Assembly (NCBI RefSeq): GCF_022810305.1 | Contig: NZ_JALGQH010000001.1 | Span: forward strand, 1 to 64,000 | Length of the DNA stretch: 64,000 nucleotides | DNA from: Rhodococcus sp. ARC_M6 | GTDB taxonomy: Bacteria > Actinomycetota > Actinomycetes > Mycobacteriales > Mycobacteriaceae | Direction of reading: 5' to 3' | Part shown: piece by piece, positions 18,326-26,163 of the stretch | Layout: the number at the start of each line of letters is the position of its first letter | Numbering within the stretch: the first letter of the stretch is position 1 | Position numbers and translations under genes: made by a program | Notes under the pieces: generated by a model | Databases searched by the model: none | The model's input: the letters and a program-made list of their open reading frames with translations, nothing else | What the model was told of the DNA's origin: nothing

Positions 18326-20353
18326 TCAGGAAACCTGGAATTCCGTCGTCATGCCGCTGAAAGGCGTGATTTGCCCGGTACCGCGAGCCTTCGACGCACC
18401 GAAATGCTGGATCCGGTAGGTGCCGGCCTTGGTTCCGGCGGGTACATCCCAGGTGACGCGGGCGACGGAACTGTTGCTGCCGACGCGACGCCAATGGAGT
18501 TTGGTGGACCAGTCGGCGTCGTCGGCGACGCGAGTCCACTGTCCACCGGCGTTGCGCTGGACTTCGTAGAACGTCCCGTTGCGCTGGGTGTCGTTTTTGG
18601 GGTGGCCGGTGACAAATTCGACGGCAACCTGCTGACCAGCGGTGCTGTCAGTGGGTTGGATTGTCGCCGTGCCGAATTGTGTTCCGGGCAACGGCTCGTC
18701 GAAGTCGACGCCGGGGCCGAAGCTGGGCTGGAAGCCGGACAGGTCAGCGGGTGCGGGGCCACGCGGCGGTTCGACGCCGTCCCGCATGGAGGCTGCGAGC
18801 GCGGCGTATCCCTGCTGGTAGGCGGGGAGGGTGTAGCGGCCGAACATCGTCGAACCACCCTCGTACTGCTGGGAATCGTATTCCTGGGGAGTGGTGCAGT
18901 AACTCGAGTACGAGTTGGCGTAGCCCTGGAAGATGACGTTTTCGAGCGGTACGCCCAACTCTGCGGCAACTGTTCGACGCACCCGTAGGCCGGAGACGAT
19001 GGTGAATTCTGCTGGGCCGCCGACGATGTAGAACTGGCCGATGCGCAGGATCTGAATCTTCAAGACGTTGGGGACCCAGCCGCCGGGTGGGAGCAGGCCG
19101 ACAGGCACTACGACGAGCTTGGGGGCTTGTGCATCTTGAAGCCACTGGGGGACAGGTGCATCCATGCCGCCGAGGGCGTCGATCATGGGATTGCGAGTGC
19201 CCTCGGGGAAGATCGGGATTGCCGGACCGTCTTCGATGCTGCCCGCGCTCATGGCGGCACCGATTGCCGCGGGAGCAGTGCGATGTTCGCGTCCGTCCGG
19301 GGTGAACTTTCCGCTGACGATCTGGTTTGCCATGTCCAGGTACATGATTCGGCTGTCGACGCCACCGGTGAGAGTTTCCGACGCGGAGTCGAAGGCGGCC
19401 TGGGCGGCGGCGACCTGGCGTTGCCCGATGATGCGGGCGTTCTCGAACTCGTCTTCGGTGGGGCCACGTCCCGGTTCGAGGAACAGGTTCGGGGACATGT
19501 CGCCACTGTTGGTCTGGGGGAATGCGGCCACAAAGTTGGGAGTGCCGTCGAGGTAGCGGACGCCCTTGTCGTCGTGCTCCCAGAAGTAGGCGGCTGCGCC
19601 CTTGTTGTCGCCGGAGATCAGGTGGTTCTCGTTGGTGAGGGACGCGCAGTGGGTGGCGAACCAGTTGATCGAGCCGATGTCCGTGCCACTCTGGCTGATT
19701 CGCATGACGCGCATGTGATGGTCGTTGCCACCGGGGTAGTAGGACTTGTCCTCTGCCGGGTTGAGGTCGAAGGCAACTCGGGAGCGGTTGACGCTGGCGT
19801 CGGTCAGATCGGAGCGTCCGAACCGCACGGTGCCCGGCGCAAGATCGGCGTGCGCGGCGCTGATTGCTTCGACAATGCCGTTCACCTCGGCTTCGAACAC
19901 CTGAAGTTCGAAGCCGAGAACCGCGAGGTTGTAGGCGTAGTTGTGGGAGGCGCCGCCACAGGCCGCATGGGAGTGGATGGCTGTCAGCATGACGTTGCGT
20001 TCGGTGTACAGGTCACCGAACTTCTGGCCGAGTCGACGCAGTACCTCGTCGTGAACGGACTGGAAGATCATGCAGTTGTCGACGCAGACGTACATCACGC
20101 GCGCATTGCCGTCGCCGAAAGCGAAGGCGCGGGCACGCATTCGCTGATGTAGACCTTCGGCGCGCTGCTCGAAGCTCGAGTAACCCATCATGCCGACCTC
20201 GGCGACCGGGCCGGTGACGTCGGAGATTCCGACGCCTACCTGCATGGAACCTGAGGGTGCCGAGGCTTCGGCAAAAGCATGCGTCGAGCCCAGTACTGCG
20301 AGCGCTGGAGCAACGGCGGCACCTGCCAAGACGGTGCGTCGAGTGATGTTCAC
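18326..20353 (-). CDS. Tat-exported neutral ceramidase
   Basis: 675 residues. The N terminus has a twin-arginine signal (NITRRTVLAGAAVAPALAVLG) ending near THAFA. The neutral/alkaline ceramidase core follows: GVGISDVTGPVAEVGMMGY, a metal-binding AIHSHAACGG, and TNSGDMSPN holding the nucleophile Ser. A C-terminal Ig-like domain starts near residue 530. The family hydrolyses the N-acyl bond of ceramide. GTG at 20353 is preferred over the longer in-frame start at 20389 because AAAGGA precedes it and the Tat motif then falls at the usual distance. Exported, so it likely attacks host or environmental sphingolipids. Confidence 0.9.
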   Translation of the reverse strand: MNITRRTVLAGAAVAPALAVLGSTHAFAEASAPSGSMQVGVGISDVTGPVAEVGMMGYSSFEQRAEGLHQRMRARAFAFGDGNARVMYVCVDNCMIFQSVHDEVLRRLGQKFGDLYTERNVMLTAIHSHAACGGASHNYAYNLAVLGFELQVFEAEVNGIVEAISAAHADLAPGTVRFGRSDLTDASVNRSRVAFDLNPAEDKSYYPGGNDHHMRVMRISQSGTDIGSINWFATHCASLTNENHLISGDNKGAAAYFWEHDDKGVRYLDGTPNFVAAFPQTNSGDMSPNLFLEPGRGPTEDEFENARIIGQRQVAAAQAAFDSASETLTGGVDSRIMYLDMANQIVSGKFTPDGREHRTAPAAIGAAMSAGSIEDGPAIPIFPEGTRNPMIDALGGMDAPVPQWLQDAQAPKLVVVPVGLLPPGGWVPNVLKIQILRIGQFYIVGGPAEFTIVSGLRVRRTVAAELGVPLENVIFQGYANSYSSYCTTPQEYDSQQYEGGSTMFGRYTLPAYQQGYAALAASMRDGVEPPRGPAPADLSGFQPSFGPGVDFDEPLPGTQFGTATIQPTDSTAGQQVAVEFVTGHPKNDTQRNGTFYEVQRNAGGQWTRVADDADWSTKLHWRRVGSNSSVARVTWDVPAGTKAGTYRIQHFGASKARGTGQITPFSGMTTEFQVS

Positions 20354-20440
20354 GGGTGTCCTTTCCGGCGGCCGACGCCAGTTGGTCAACCGTCCAGCAG
20401 TGTAGCCCGTGTCACATATGTGTGGAAAGGGTAGTCGCTC

Positions 20441-21193
20441 TTAGATTTCTGTCGCCTCTCCGAACGTCATGGAGAGGTTCGAAATCGTGGTGGTCATCAG
20501 GGCGCGGCGAGGCAACCCGAGGCGTCGTAGTTCGGCCGCCATCGGATGGCTGCCGAGTTGAAGTTCTGCGCCGCCGGGGCGTGACTTCACGCCCGTCGGT
20601 GCCATGTCCCACGACGTGCAGCGGGTGACGCCGTCGAGGTGCGAGTAGGCGGCCAGTGACATGTTCGCTCCCGACCCGGGAACACTCAGTCCGGACTTCA
20701 CGCTCAACTGGGTGATGAGCTTTCCGTCCCGGGACACTGAACCGCGCTTGACGGACCCCGTGTGCTCGGTATCGAACTCTGCCAACACTTTCGGGAATCC
20801 CCAGATCCCGCGGCCCGCGGCTTTGGTGAATTCGCCGTCGACGGGAAGTTCGTGAATGAGTGCGCCTGCGGTGCCGGAAGCCAGCGACCGTAGATCGCTC
20901 AGTACCGAGGTCCCTGGCGGGGCGGTATGGCTTCGTACCATGTACGTCACACCGAATTCGTTGTAAGGACCCAGATCTCCGTCCACGTAGTCGACAAATA
21001 CCAGCCCGCACAGGGCGCGTCCGGGTCGGTACTGAAGCACCGTCAAACCGGTGTAGTCGATGATCGACTGAGCGGTCACGCTGGGCACGGAATACATCGC
21101 CATGAAGGCAGATGCGGTCCGGACCTCGACGGGCATTTCGACGATCTTGCCCAGGATGCTGTAACTCACGACGCCACCCCGCTGATCGCACAT
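20441..21193 (-). CDS. Acetoacetate-decarboxylase-superfamily protein
   Basis: 250 residues. Pattern of the ADC fold: VLQYRPGRALCGLVFVDY, PYNEFGVTYMV (the NE-x-x family signature), then AAGRGIWGFPKVLAEFD. I see no certain Schiff-base lysine equivalent to that of true acetoacetate decarboxylase; Lys in the GFPK segment is a candidate. ATG at 21193 has GGAAG upstream. A KstR-like box is at 21254-21267, which would place the gene in the cholesterol regulon. Substrate unknown. Confidence 0.7.
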   Translation of the reverse strand: MCDQRGGVVSYSILGKIVEMPVEVRTASAFMAMYSVPSVTAQSIIDYTGLTVLQYRPGRALCGLVFVDYVDGDLGPYNEFGVTYMVRSHTAPPGTSVLSDLRSLASGTAGALIHELPVDGEFTKAAGRGIWGFPKVLAEFDTEHTGSVKRGSVSRDGKLITQLSVKSGLSVPGSGANMSLAAYSHLDGVTRCTSWDMAPTGVKSRPGGAELQLGSHPMAAELRRLGLPRRALMTTTISNLSMTFGEATEI

Positions 21194-21253
21194 GATCTTC
21201 CGGTCATCGATATCTCCTGCTCCTAGGTGCGCTCGCGCAGTCTTGTGCTCTAT

Positions 21254-21267
21254 AGGAACAGGTTCTA
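21254..21267 (-). promoter_or_regulatory. Probable KstR operator of the decarboxylase-like gene
   Basis: AGGAACAGGTTCTA matches seven of the eight fixed positions of TNNAACNNGTTNNA (first T replaced) and has the palindromic core GAAC-AG-GTTC. It is 60 bp upstream of the gene's ATG, in the gap before the cupin gene. Confidence 0.55.
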
Positions 21268-21294
21268 CTTAGAGAGGCAAGGGGGAGTAGGCCG

Positions 21295-21729
21295 TCAGTT
21301 GGGCAATTGGCAGCTGGGCTGCGGCGCGTCCTCGGACAGGGGGCTGCCGGTGGGGTTCACGTAGACGATCATGAGGACCAGCGGTGTGGTCTGCGAATTG
21401 TTGCCGATGTGAATATTTCCGGATCCACTCGGCTCGACGAGGGTGTTGCCGGTCTGATAGATACCGTCGACGGTGCAGTCGGAGCGGTAGTGGCTCAACG
21501 TGCCGGCAGCTACAAATCCGTACAGCGTCCCGTCGTGGAAGTGCCAGCCGGTGGATCCGCCCGGGTCGACGGTGATCTTGCGCAGGACGTAGTCCTTGTC
21601 GCCGAATGTCACCTTGCCGAGGATTTCACCGTGCACGCCGGTGCCAGGGGTCGCCGATGCGGTCAGTGGCGTCAGAGACAGGCCGACTGCGGCGGACAGG
21701 GCGAGCAGAACCTGATGTCGTTTACGCAT
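21295..21729 (-). CDS. Secreted small cupin-domain protein
   Basis: 144 residues. A Sec signal peptide (MRKRHQVLLALSAAVGLSL, cleavage probably after ASA) precedes a single cupin barrel. Motif 1 reads PGGSTGWHFHDG with two His metal ligands; motif 2 is weak (GNIHIGNN). Two Cys (DCTV, PSCQL) could form a disulfide. ATG has GAGAGG 7 nt upstream. Function unknown; upstream of and same strand as the decarboxylase-like gene, but a KstR-like box separates them. Confidence 0.75.
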   Translation of the reverse strand: MRKRHQVLLALSAAVGLSLTPLTASATPGTGVHGEILGKVTFGDKDYVLRKITVDPGGSTGWHFHDGTLYGFVAAGTLSHYRSDCTVDGIYQTGNTLVEPSGSGNIHIGNNSQTTPLVLMIVYVNPTGSPLSEDAPQPSCQLPN

Positions 21730-21808
21730 GTGCGGCCTCTCGGAGGGATGTAATCGACAGTTTCCTCCATTTACGTCCGAATTACCCGGGTTTGAAAGAT
21801 TGTTTCGA

Positions 21809-23050
21809 CTACACCGGATGTTCGTCTCGATCCGATGGAGGATAGAGATAGTGAAAACGCTCGATGAGTCCGTCGATCCAGTCCAATCGCGCCGTGAACA
21901 CTCGGTGGTGGTGAGGCTGGGATCGGGATCGGGTGCCTACAAGAACCGCTCGAATTCGATTGAGTGCCAACGGTGATTTCACGGATGCGGCGATCAGGTC
22001 GTCGAGTCCGGCACGGACGAAGGAGTCCAGGCCGGGCAGTGGGATGACGACGCGCAGTGCGCCGGCATCGTCGGCAATGCTCAGCGGAACGGTATTCAGA
22101 GATGACGCTCGAACCAGCAGATCCTCGATTTCGTCGAGAGTTTGGACGGCGGTCGCTGGATCGTTGACCGCCGGCGACAGCGCGCGCAACCCGATGTCGG
22201 CGAGCAATCGCAGTGCTAGCAGCGGATCCTGGGTGAAGGTTCTTTCTCGTCCACCGACGAGGCAGTCCACGACGGTTGCGTCGGGGAGATAGCCATTGTG
22301 CACTTCAGCGATGGGAGTTCCGTATTGCAAGGTAGTGCCCGGAATCTGGAGCAGGACAACCAGCGCGTCGGCCGCTTGCGCTGCGCCCCGGAGTTGATTG
22401 ACCAGAATTTGTTGGAGCACCGCAGGTGGGTGGGGCCAGATGATTGTCGAATGCATCGTCGATCCCGATAGTGTTGGGGCCGATCGATTTTCATCAGTCG
22501 GTGGATAGACGGAGTCAAGAACGAGGCGTCCGCGATCTGCGATGGACGCCAGTGCCGGTGCCAACTGTATTGATGCAAAAGCTCTCAACTGGAGCACCCG
22601 TAGGAGCGACAACATCGCCAGCAACAACAGAACTGCGACGGTCGGAATGATTACCGACACGTCGTTGTGACCGCTGATCGCAAGGGCAGTGGTGAGGTCG
22701 AAGACCGACTGGCCGATGGCGAAGGCGAAAGTTCGCCAAACAATCGGATCGTCGCGAAAAAGCGTCAACCGTGGGGTGAACGTGGTGGACGCCCACTGCA
22801 CGACCAGGAAAAGGAGTGAGAAGATCACGGCGATCACGCCTAGTACTCCCAGCCCGATGGCCACCAGCATGTCGGACACTTGGCGAGCAGGCAACACGGG
22901 TCCACGCTGAACCAACGGAATCGCAAGTCCGGCCGCCAAACCCGCCAGCATCATGACAAGTTGAGCGAACCCAGCCCGCCACCGCCGACGGCGGAGGAGG
23001 AAGGCTTTTCCGATCGGGGTCGAATAGCGCTGATCCACCTCTTCGAACAT
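21809..23050 (-). CDS. DUF2254 membrane protein
   Basis: 413 residues. Four hydrophobic helices lie in the first ~150 residues (AQLVMMLAGLAAGLAIPLV, MLVAIGLGVLGVIAVIFSLL, a weaker one near TFAFAIGQSVFDLTTALAIS, and VIIPTVAVLLLLAMLSLLRV). A soluble domain follows with the family segment ALRLLADIGLRALSPAVNDP and ATAVQTLDEIEDLL. No enzymatic motif is evident. Divergent from the sulfatase with only 81 bp between starts. Confidence 0.75.
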   Translation of the reverse strand: MFEEVDQRYSTPIGKAFLLRRRRWRAGFAQLVMMLAGLAAGLAIPLVQRGPVLPARQVSDMLVAIGLGVLGVIAVIFSLLFLVVQWASTTFTPRLTLFRDDPIVWRTFAFAIGQSVFDLTTALAISGHNDVSVIIPTVAVLLLLAMLSLLRVLQLRAFASIQLAPALASIADRGRLVLDSVYPPTDENRSAPTLSGSTMHSTIIWPHPPAVLQQILVNQLRGAAQAADALVVLLQIPGTTLQYGTPIAEVHNGYLPDATVVDCLVGGRERTFTQDPLLALRLLADIGLRALSPAVNDPATAVQTLDEIEDLLVRASSLNTVPLSIADDAGALRVVIPLPGLDSFVRAGLDDLIAASVKSPLALNRIRAVLVGTRSRSQPHHHRVFTARLDWIDGLIERFHYLYPPSDRDEHPV

Positions 23051-23131
23051 GGGTTATGTCGCGAACCGGGGCATCACCCGAAACGGATGATGTTGTTCCG
23101 TCAGCGTCCCTGCGACCCTGGAAAGGAGTCA

Positions 23132-25525
23132 ATGCAAACGGACGGGGTGCAAATTGCCATGACGGATCCGATGAGTCAGCGACGCGAGGTACTGCCGGTC
23201 CCGGATCGCCAATATCTGGGGTTGGTGACCTACGACGCGAAGGATCCGGATACGACGTTCCCGCCGATCACACCGCAGTTGCCTCCGGTAGGGGCACCGA
23301 ACGTGCTGGTGATTCTGCTCGACGATGTGGGGTTCGGTGCCAGTAGTGCTTTCGGTGGGCCGTCGAATAATCCCACCGCGGAGCGATTGCAGCAGAACGG
23401 GCTCACCTACAACCGTTTTCACACCACAGCACTCTGTGCGCCGACGAGAGCTGCTCTTCTGAGCGGGCGCAACCATCACTCGGTCGGGATGGGTTCGGTC
23501 ACGGAGACTGCAACGTCGGCTCCCGGCCTGTCCGGTTTGAAGTCGAATACCAAAGCAGCACTGCCGATGACGTTGAAACTGAACGGATATTCGACGGCTC
23601 AATTCGGCAAGTGTCATGAGGTGCCGCCCTGGCAGACATCGCCGGTCGGTCCGTTCACGGCTTGGCCTACCGGAGAGGGAGGGTTCGAGCACTTCTACGG
23701 TTTCATCGGCGGAGAGAACAATCAGTACTATCCCGCGCTGTACGAGGGAATCGCTCCGGTGGAACCGGAGAAGACGCCGGAGGAGGGTTATCACCTCACC
23801 GAGGACCTCGCGGACCACGCGATCGACTGGGTTCGGACGCAGAAGGCCTTGGCGCCGGAAAAGCCGTTCTTCATGTACTTTGCGCCCGGCGCTACGCATG
23901 CGCCGCACCATGTTCCGCAAGAATGGACGGATAGATATGCCGGCCGATTCTCGGGCGGTTGGGATGCTCAGCGGGAAACCATTCTGGAGCAGCAGAAGCA
24001 GCGAGGCGTCGTACCCGCGGATGCGGTACTGACTTCTCGACCCGATGAGATTCCGGCGTGGGACGAGATGAGTGACGAACTCAAACCGGTACTCGAGCGT
24101 CAAATGGAGGTTTACGCAGGCTTTCTCGAACACACCGACTATCACGTGGGACGCGTGGTCGATGCCATCGAGGAACTCGGTGCACTCGAAAATACGTTGG
24201 TGTACTACATCATCGGAGACAACGGCGCCTCGGCAGAAGGAACCGTCAACGGTGCCTTCAACGAGATGGCCAATTTCAACGGGCTCGCGGCAATCGAGAC
24301 GCCGGAGTTCATGGTGGAAGTCAAGGACCTATTTGGTACCAAGGACGCGTACAACCACTACTCGGTCGGGTGGGCATGGGCGATGTGCACTCCGTTCCAA
24401 TGGACCAAACAGGTTGCCTCGCACTGGGGTGGCACGCGTAACGGCACCATCGTGCATTGGCCGGCGGGAATCGAGAGCAAGGGCGAGACGCGTTCACAGT
24501 TCACCCACGTCATCGATGTCGCACCAACGATTCTCGAGGCTGCACGACTGCCAGAGCCTACCTTCGTGAACGGTGTGCAGCAGTCGCCCATCGAGGGCAC
24601 GAGTATGACGTACTCCTTCGCAGACGCATCGGCGCCGGAACGTCATGATCTGCAGTACTTCGAGATGGCCGGAAATCGCGGAATCTATTACAAGGGTTGG
24701 AGTGCCGTCACTCGGCACAGTATCCCGTGGCTGTTCAGTCAGGAGTTGCCGGCACTCGACGACGACGTGTGGGAGTTGTACGACGGAACAAAGGATTGGA
24801 CGCAAGCGAACGACCTCGCTGCTGAGATGCCCGAGCGGCTGGCGTCACTGCAGCGACTGTGGCTGATCGAGGCCGTGAAGTACAACGTACTGCCGATCGA
24901 CGATCGAAGATTCGAGCGGTTCAATCCTGCCATTGCCGGACGGCCACAATTGATTTCAGGTAAACGTCAGGTCCTGTTTCCGGGCATGAAACGCCTGAGT
25001 GAGCACAGTGTGCTCAGCATCAAGAATCGATCGTTCAGTGTCACTGCGGTAGTAGATATTCCTGAGGGAGTTGCCTCGCAGGGTGTAGTGATCGCGCAGG
25101 GCGGCCGATTTGGCGGGTGGGGTCTCTACGTCAAAGAAGGCCGCGTCAAGTTCGTGTACAACCTCCTCGGTATGGCCGAGTTCATTACCGAGGCCGGTGA
25201 GGATCTCCCGTCGGGCAAGCATCAGATTCGAGCCGAATTTGCTTACGACGGTGGTGGTCTCGCCAAAGGCGGAGATGTCACCTTGTTCTACGACGGAAAG
25301 CCGGTGGGAACCGGCCGCGTCGAGCTGACCCAGCCGATGGTTTTCTCGGCGGACGAAACAACCGATGTCGGAGACGATTACGGAATGCCGGTCAGTACCG
25401 ATTACGGCGATATCACCAAATTCAACGGACGCATAGACGTCGTGCAGTTGGATGTCGGAGACGATGACCATTCCCACCTCATTGATCCGGAAGAAGTAGC
25501 ACGGGTAGCGATTTCACGGCAGTAA
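23132..25525 (+). CDS. Type I arylsulfatase
   Basis: 797 residues. The N-terminal alkaline-phosphatase-fold domain has metal-binding NVLVILLDDVGFG (Asp64, Asp65) and the formylglycine signature Cys102-Ala-Pro-Thr-Arg106. GDNGAS near residue 370 supplies further Ca2+ ligands, and a C-terminal jelly-roll-like domain starts around residue 640. It hydrolyses sulfate esters after Cys-to-formylglycine conversion. I chose ATG at 23132 because GAAAGGAG ends 4 nt upstream; the open frame extends 84 codons further but overlaps the divergent DUF2254 gene. No signal peptide, so probably cytoplasmic. Confidence 0.9.
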   Translation: MQTDGVQIAMTDPMSQRREVLPVPDRQYLGLVTYDAKDPDTTFPPITPQLPPVGAPNVLVILLDDVGFGASSAFGGPSNNPTAERLQQNGLTYNRFHTTALCAPTRAALLSGRNHHSVGMGSVTETATSAPGLSGLKSNTKAALPMTLKLNGYSTAQFGKCHEVPPWQTSPVGPFTAWPTGEGGFEHFYGFIGGENNQYYPALYEGIAPVEPEKTPEEGYHLTEDLADHAIDWVRTQKALAPEKPFFMYFAPGATHAPHHVPQEWTDRYAGRFSGGWDAQRETILEQQKQRGVVPADAVLTSRPDEIPAWDEMSDELKPVLERQMEVYAGFLEHTDYHVGRVVDAIEELGALENTLVYYIIGDNGASAEGTVNGAFNEMANFNGLAAIETPEFMVEVKDLFGTKDAYNHYSVGWAWAMCTPFQWTKQVASHWGGTRNGTIVHWPAGIESKGETRSQFTHVIDVAPTILEAARLPEPTFVNGVQQSPIEGTSMTYSFADASAPERHDLQYFEMAGNRGIYYKGWSAVTRHSIPWLFSQELPALDDDVWELYDGTKDWTQANDLAAEMPERLASLQRLWLIEAVKYNVLPIDDRRFERFNPAIAGRPQLISGKRQVLFPGMKRLSEHSVLSIKNRSFSVTAVVDIPEGVASQGVVIAQGGRFGGWGLYVKEGRVKFVYNLLGMAEFITEAGEDLPSGKHQIRAEFAYDGGGLAKGGDVTLFYDGKPVGTGRVELTQPMVFSADETTDVGDDYGMPVSTDYGDITKFNGRIDVVQLDVGDDDHSHLIDPEEVARVAISRQ

Positions 25526-25549
25526 CACCCCCCGTTCGGAAGGGCTGTC

Positions 25550-25690
25550 ATGTCAAACGTCATTCGAAGTATTCACGACCTCGTTCGTCATGCTCGCGGT
25601 CCGACGCATCATCACCATCATCGATCACCGCATGCGTCCCGGCGGCTGCGTGCGCATCACTTACTGGTGACTCCCCACGCGTTCGACTGA
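25550..25690 (+). CDS. His-rich micro-ORF after the sulfatase
   Basis: 46 codons, 11 of them His, including a run of five (PTHHHHHR), and strongly basic (many Arg). ATG is preceded by GGAAGGG at a 5-nt spacing and lies 24 bp past the sulfatase stop, so it could be translated from the same mRNA. No homologue is recognised; a metal-binding peptide is a guess. It may also be a chance ORF. Confidence 0.4.
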   Translation: MSNVIRSIHDLVRHARGPTHHHHHRSPHASRRLRAHHLLVTPHAFD

Positions 25691-25713
25691 ACGGTCTGTC
25701 CCGGCGCAGCAGC

Positions 25714-25719
25714 TAGGCT
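25714..25719 (+). promoter_or_regulatory. -10 element (TAGGCT), leaderless
   Basis: TAGGCT ends 6 nt before the ATG at 25726, and no Shine-Dalgarno is present; this geometry fits transcription beginning at the start codon. Confidence 0.6.
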
Positions 25720-25725
25720 CCTGGC

Positions 25726-26022
25726 ATGTATCAGGTCGCTAGTCGACGCCGAAGCCAACCGCCTCCGGCGCGGTTCGTGTTCGAGGCGTTGGTCGAACCA
25801 CACTGGGAGCCCGTCCGGCATTGGCTTGATCTGATGGAGGGCGAGACCGAACCCGAGATTGTCAGGACAGTCGATCCTGAGTTGGTGGTCTGGTCGTCGA
25901 TCTGGCGGGATCGACCCGACGCGATTATTCGATTCGACATCGAATCAATCGGAAACAGCACGATGCTGTGTTGGACGCTGTTCGTGGATGACCCGATACC
26001 GTCAGACTCGGAGGTGTCCTGA
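25726..26022 (+). CDS. SRPBCC-like small protein, apparently cut short by a frameshift
   Basis: 98 residues beginning MYQVASRRRSQPPPARFVFEAL, consistent with the START/SRPBCC ligand-binding fold (WSSIWRDRPDAIIRFDIE, then LCWTLFVDDPIP). The frame ends at TGA 26020-26022 just where the usual C-terminal helix should begin. That helix (LNVLINANLRFTFGQ) is encoded immediately afterwards in the -1 frame. Either the gene carries a single-base indel or the product is made by frameshifting or reinitiation. Start chosen from the leaderless promoter. Confidence 0.65.
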   Translation: MYQVASRRRSQPPPARFVFEALVEPHWEPVRHWLDLMEGETEPEIVRTVDPELVVWSSIWRDRPDAIIRFDIESIGNSTMLCWTLFVDDPIPSDSEVS

Positions 26023-26081
26023 TGCGCCGTCGGCTGAACGTACTGATTAACGCCAATCTACGATTCACATTTGGTCAGTAG
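26022..26081 (+). other. Displaced C-terminal segment of the SRPBCC-like gene
   Basis: Nineteen codons (MRRRLNVLINANLRFTFGQ) in the -1 frame relative to 25726-26022, sharing the TGATG stop/start. The sequence looks like the terminal helix of a SRPBCC protein rather than an independent gene. Confidence 0.5.
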
Positions 26082-26163
26082 TACTTCGCAGGGGTCCAGC
26101 AAGCGAGACGTGTCGGTGCGCCGTGGTGAGATAGAACCTCATCGGGTGAAAAGGGGCGTTCGA

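Noticed and set aside
22880-23131. 84-codon N-terminal extension of the sulfatase
   Set aside because: It overlaps the divergent DUF2254 gene, has no ribosome site, and the ATG at 23132 has a strong one.
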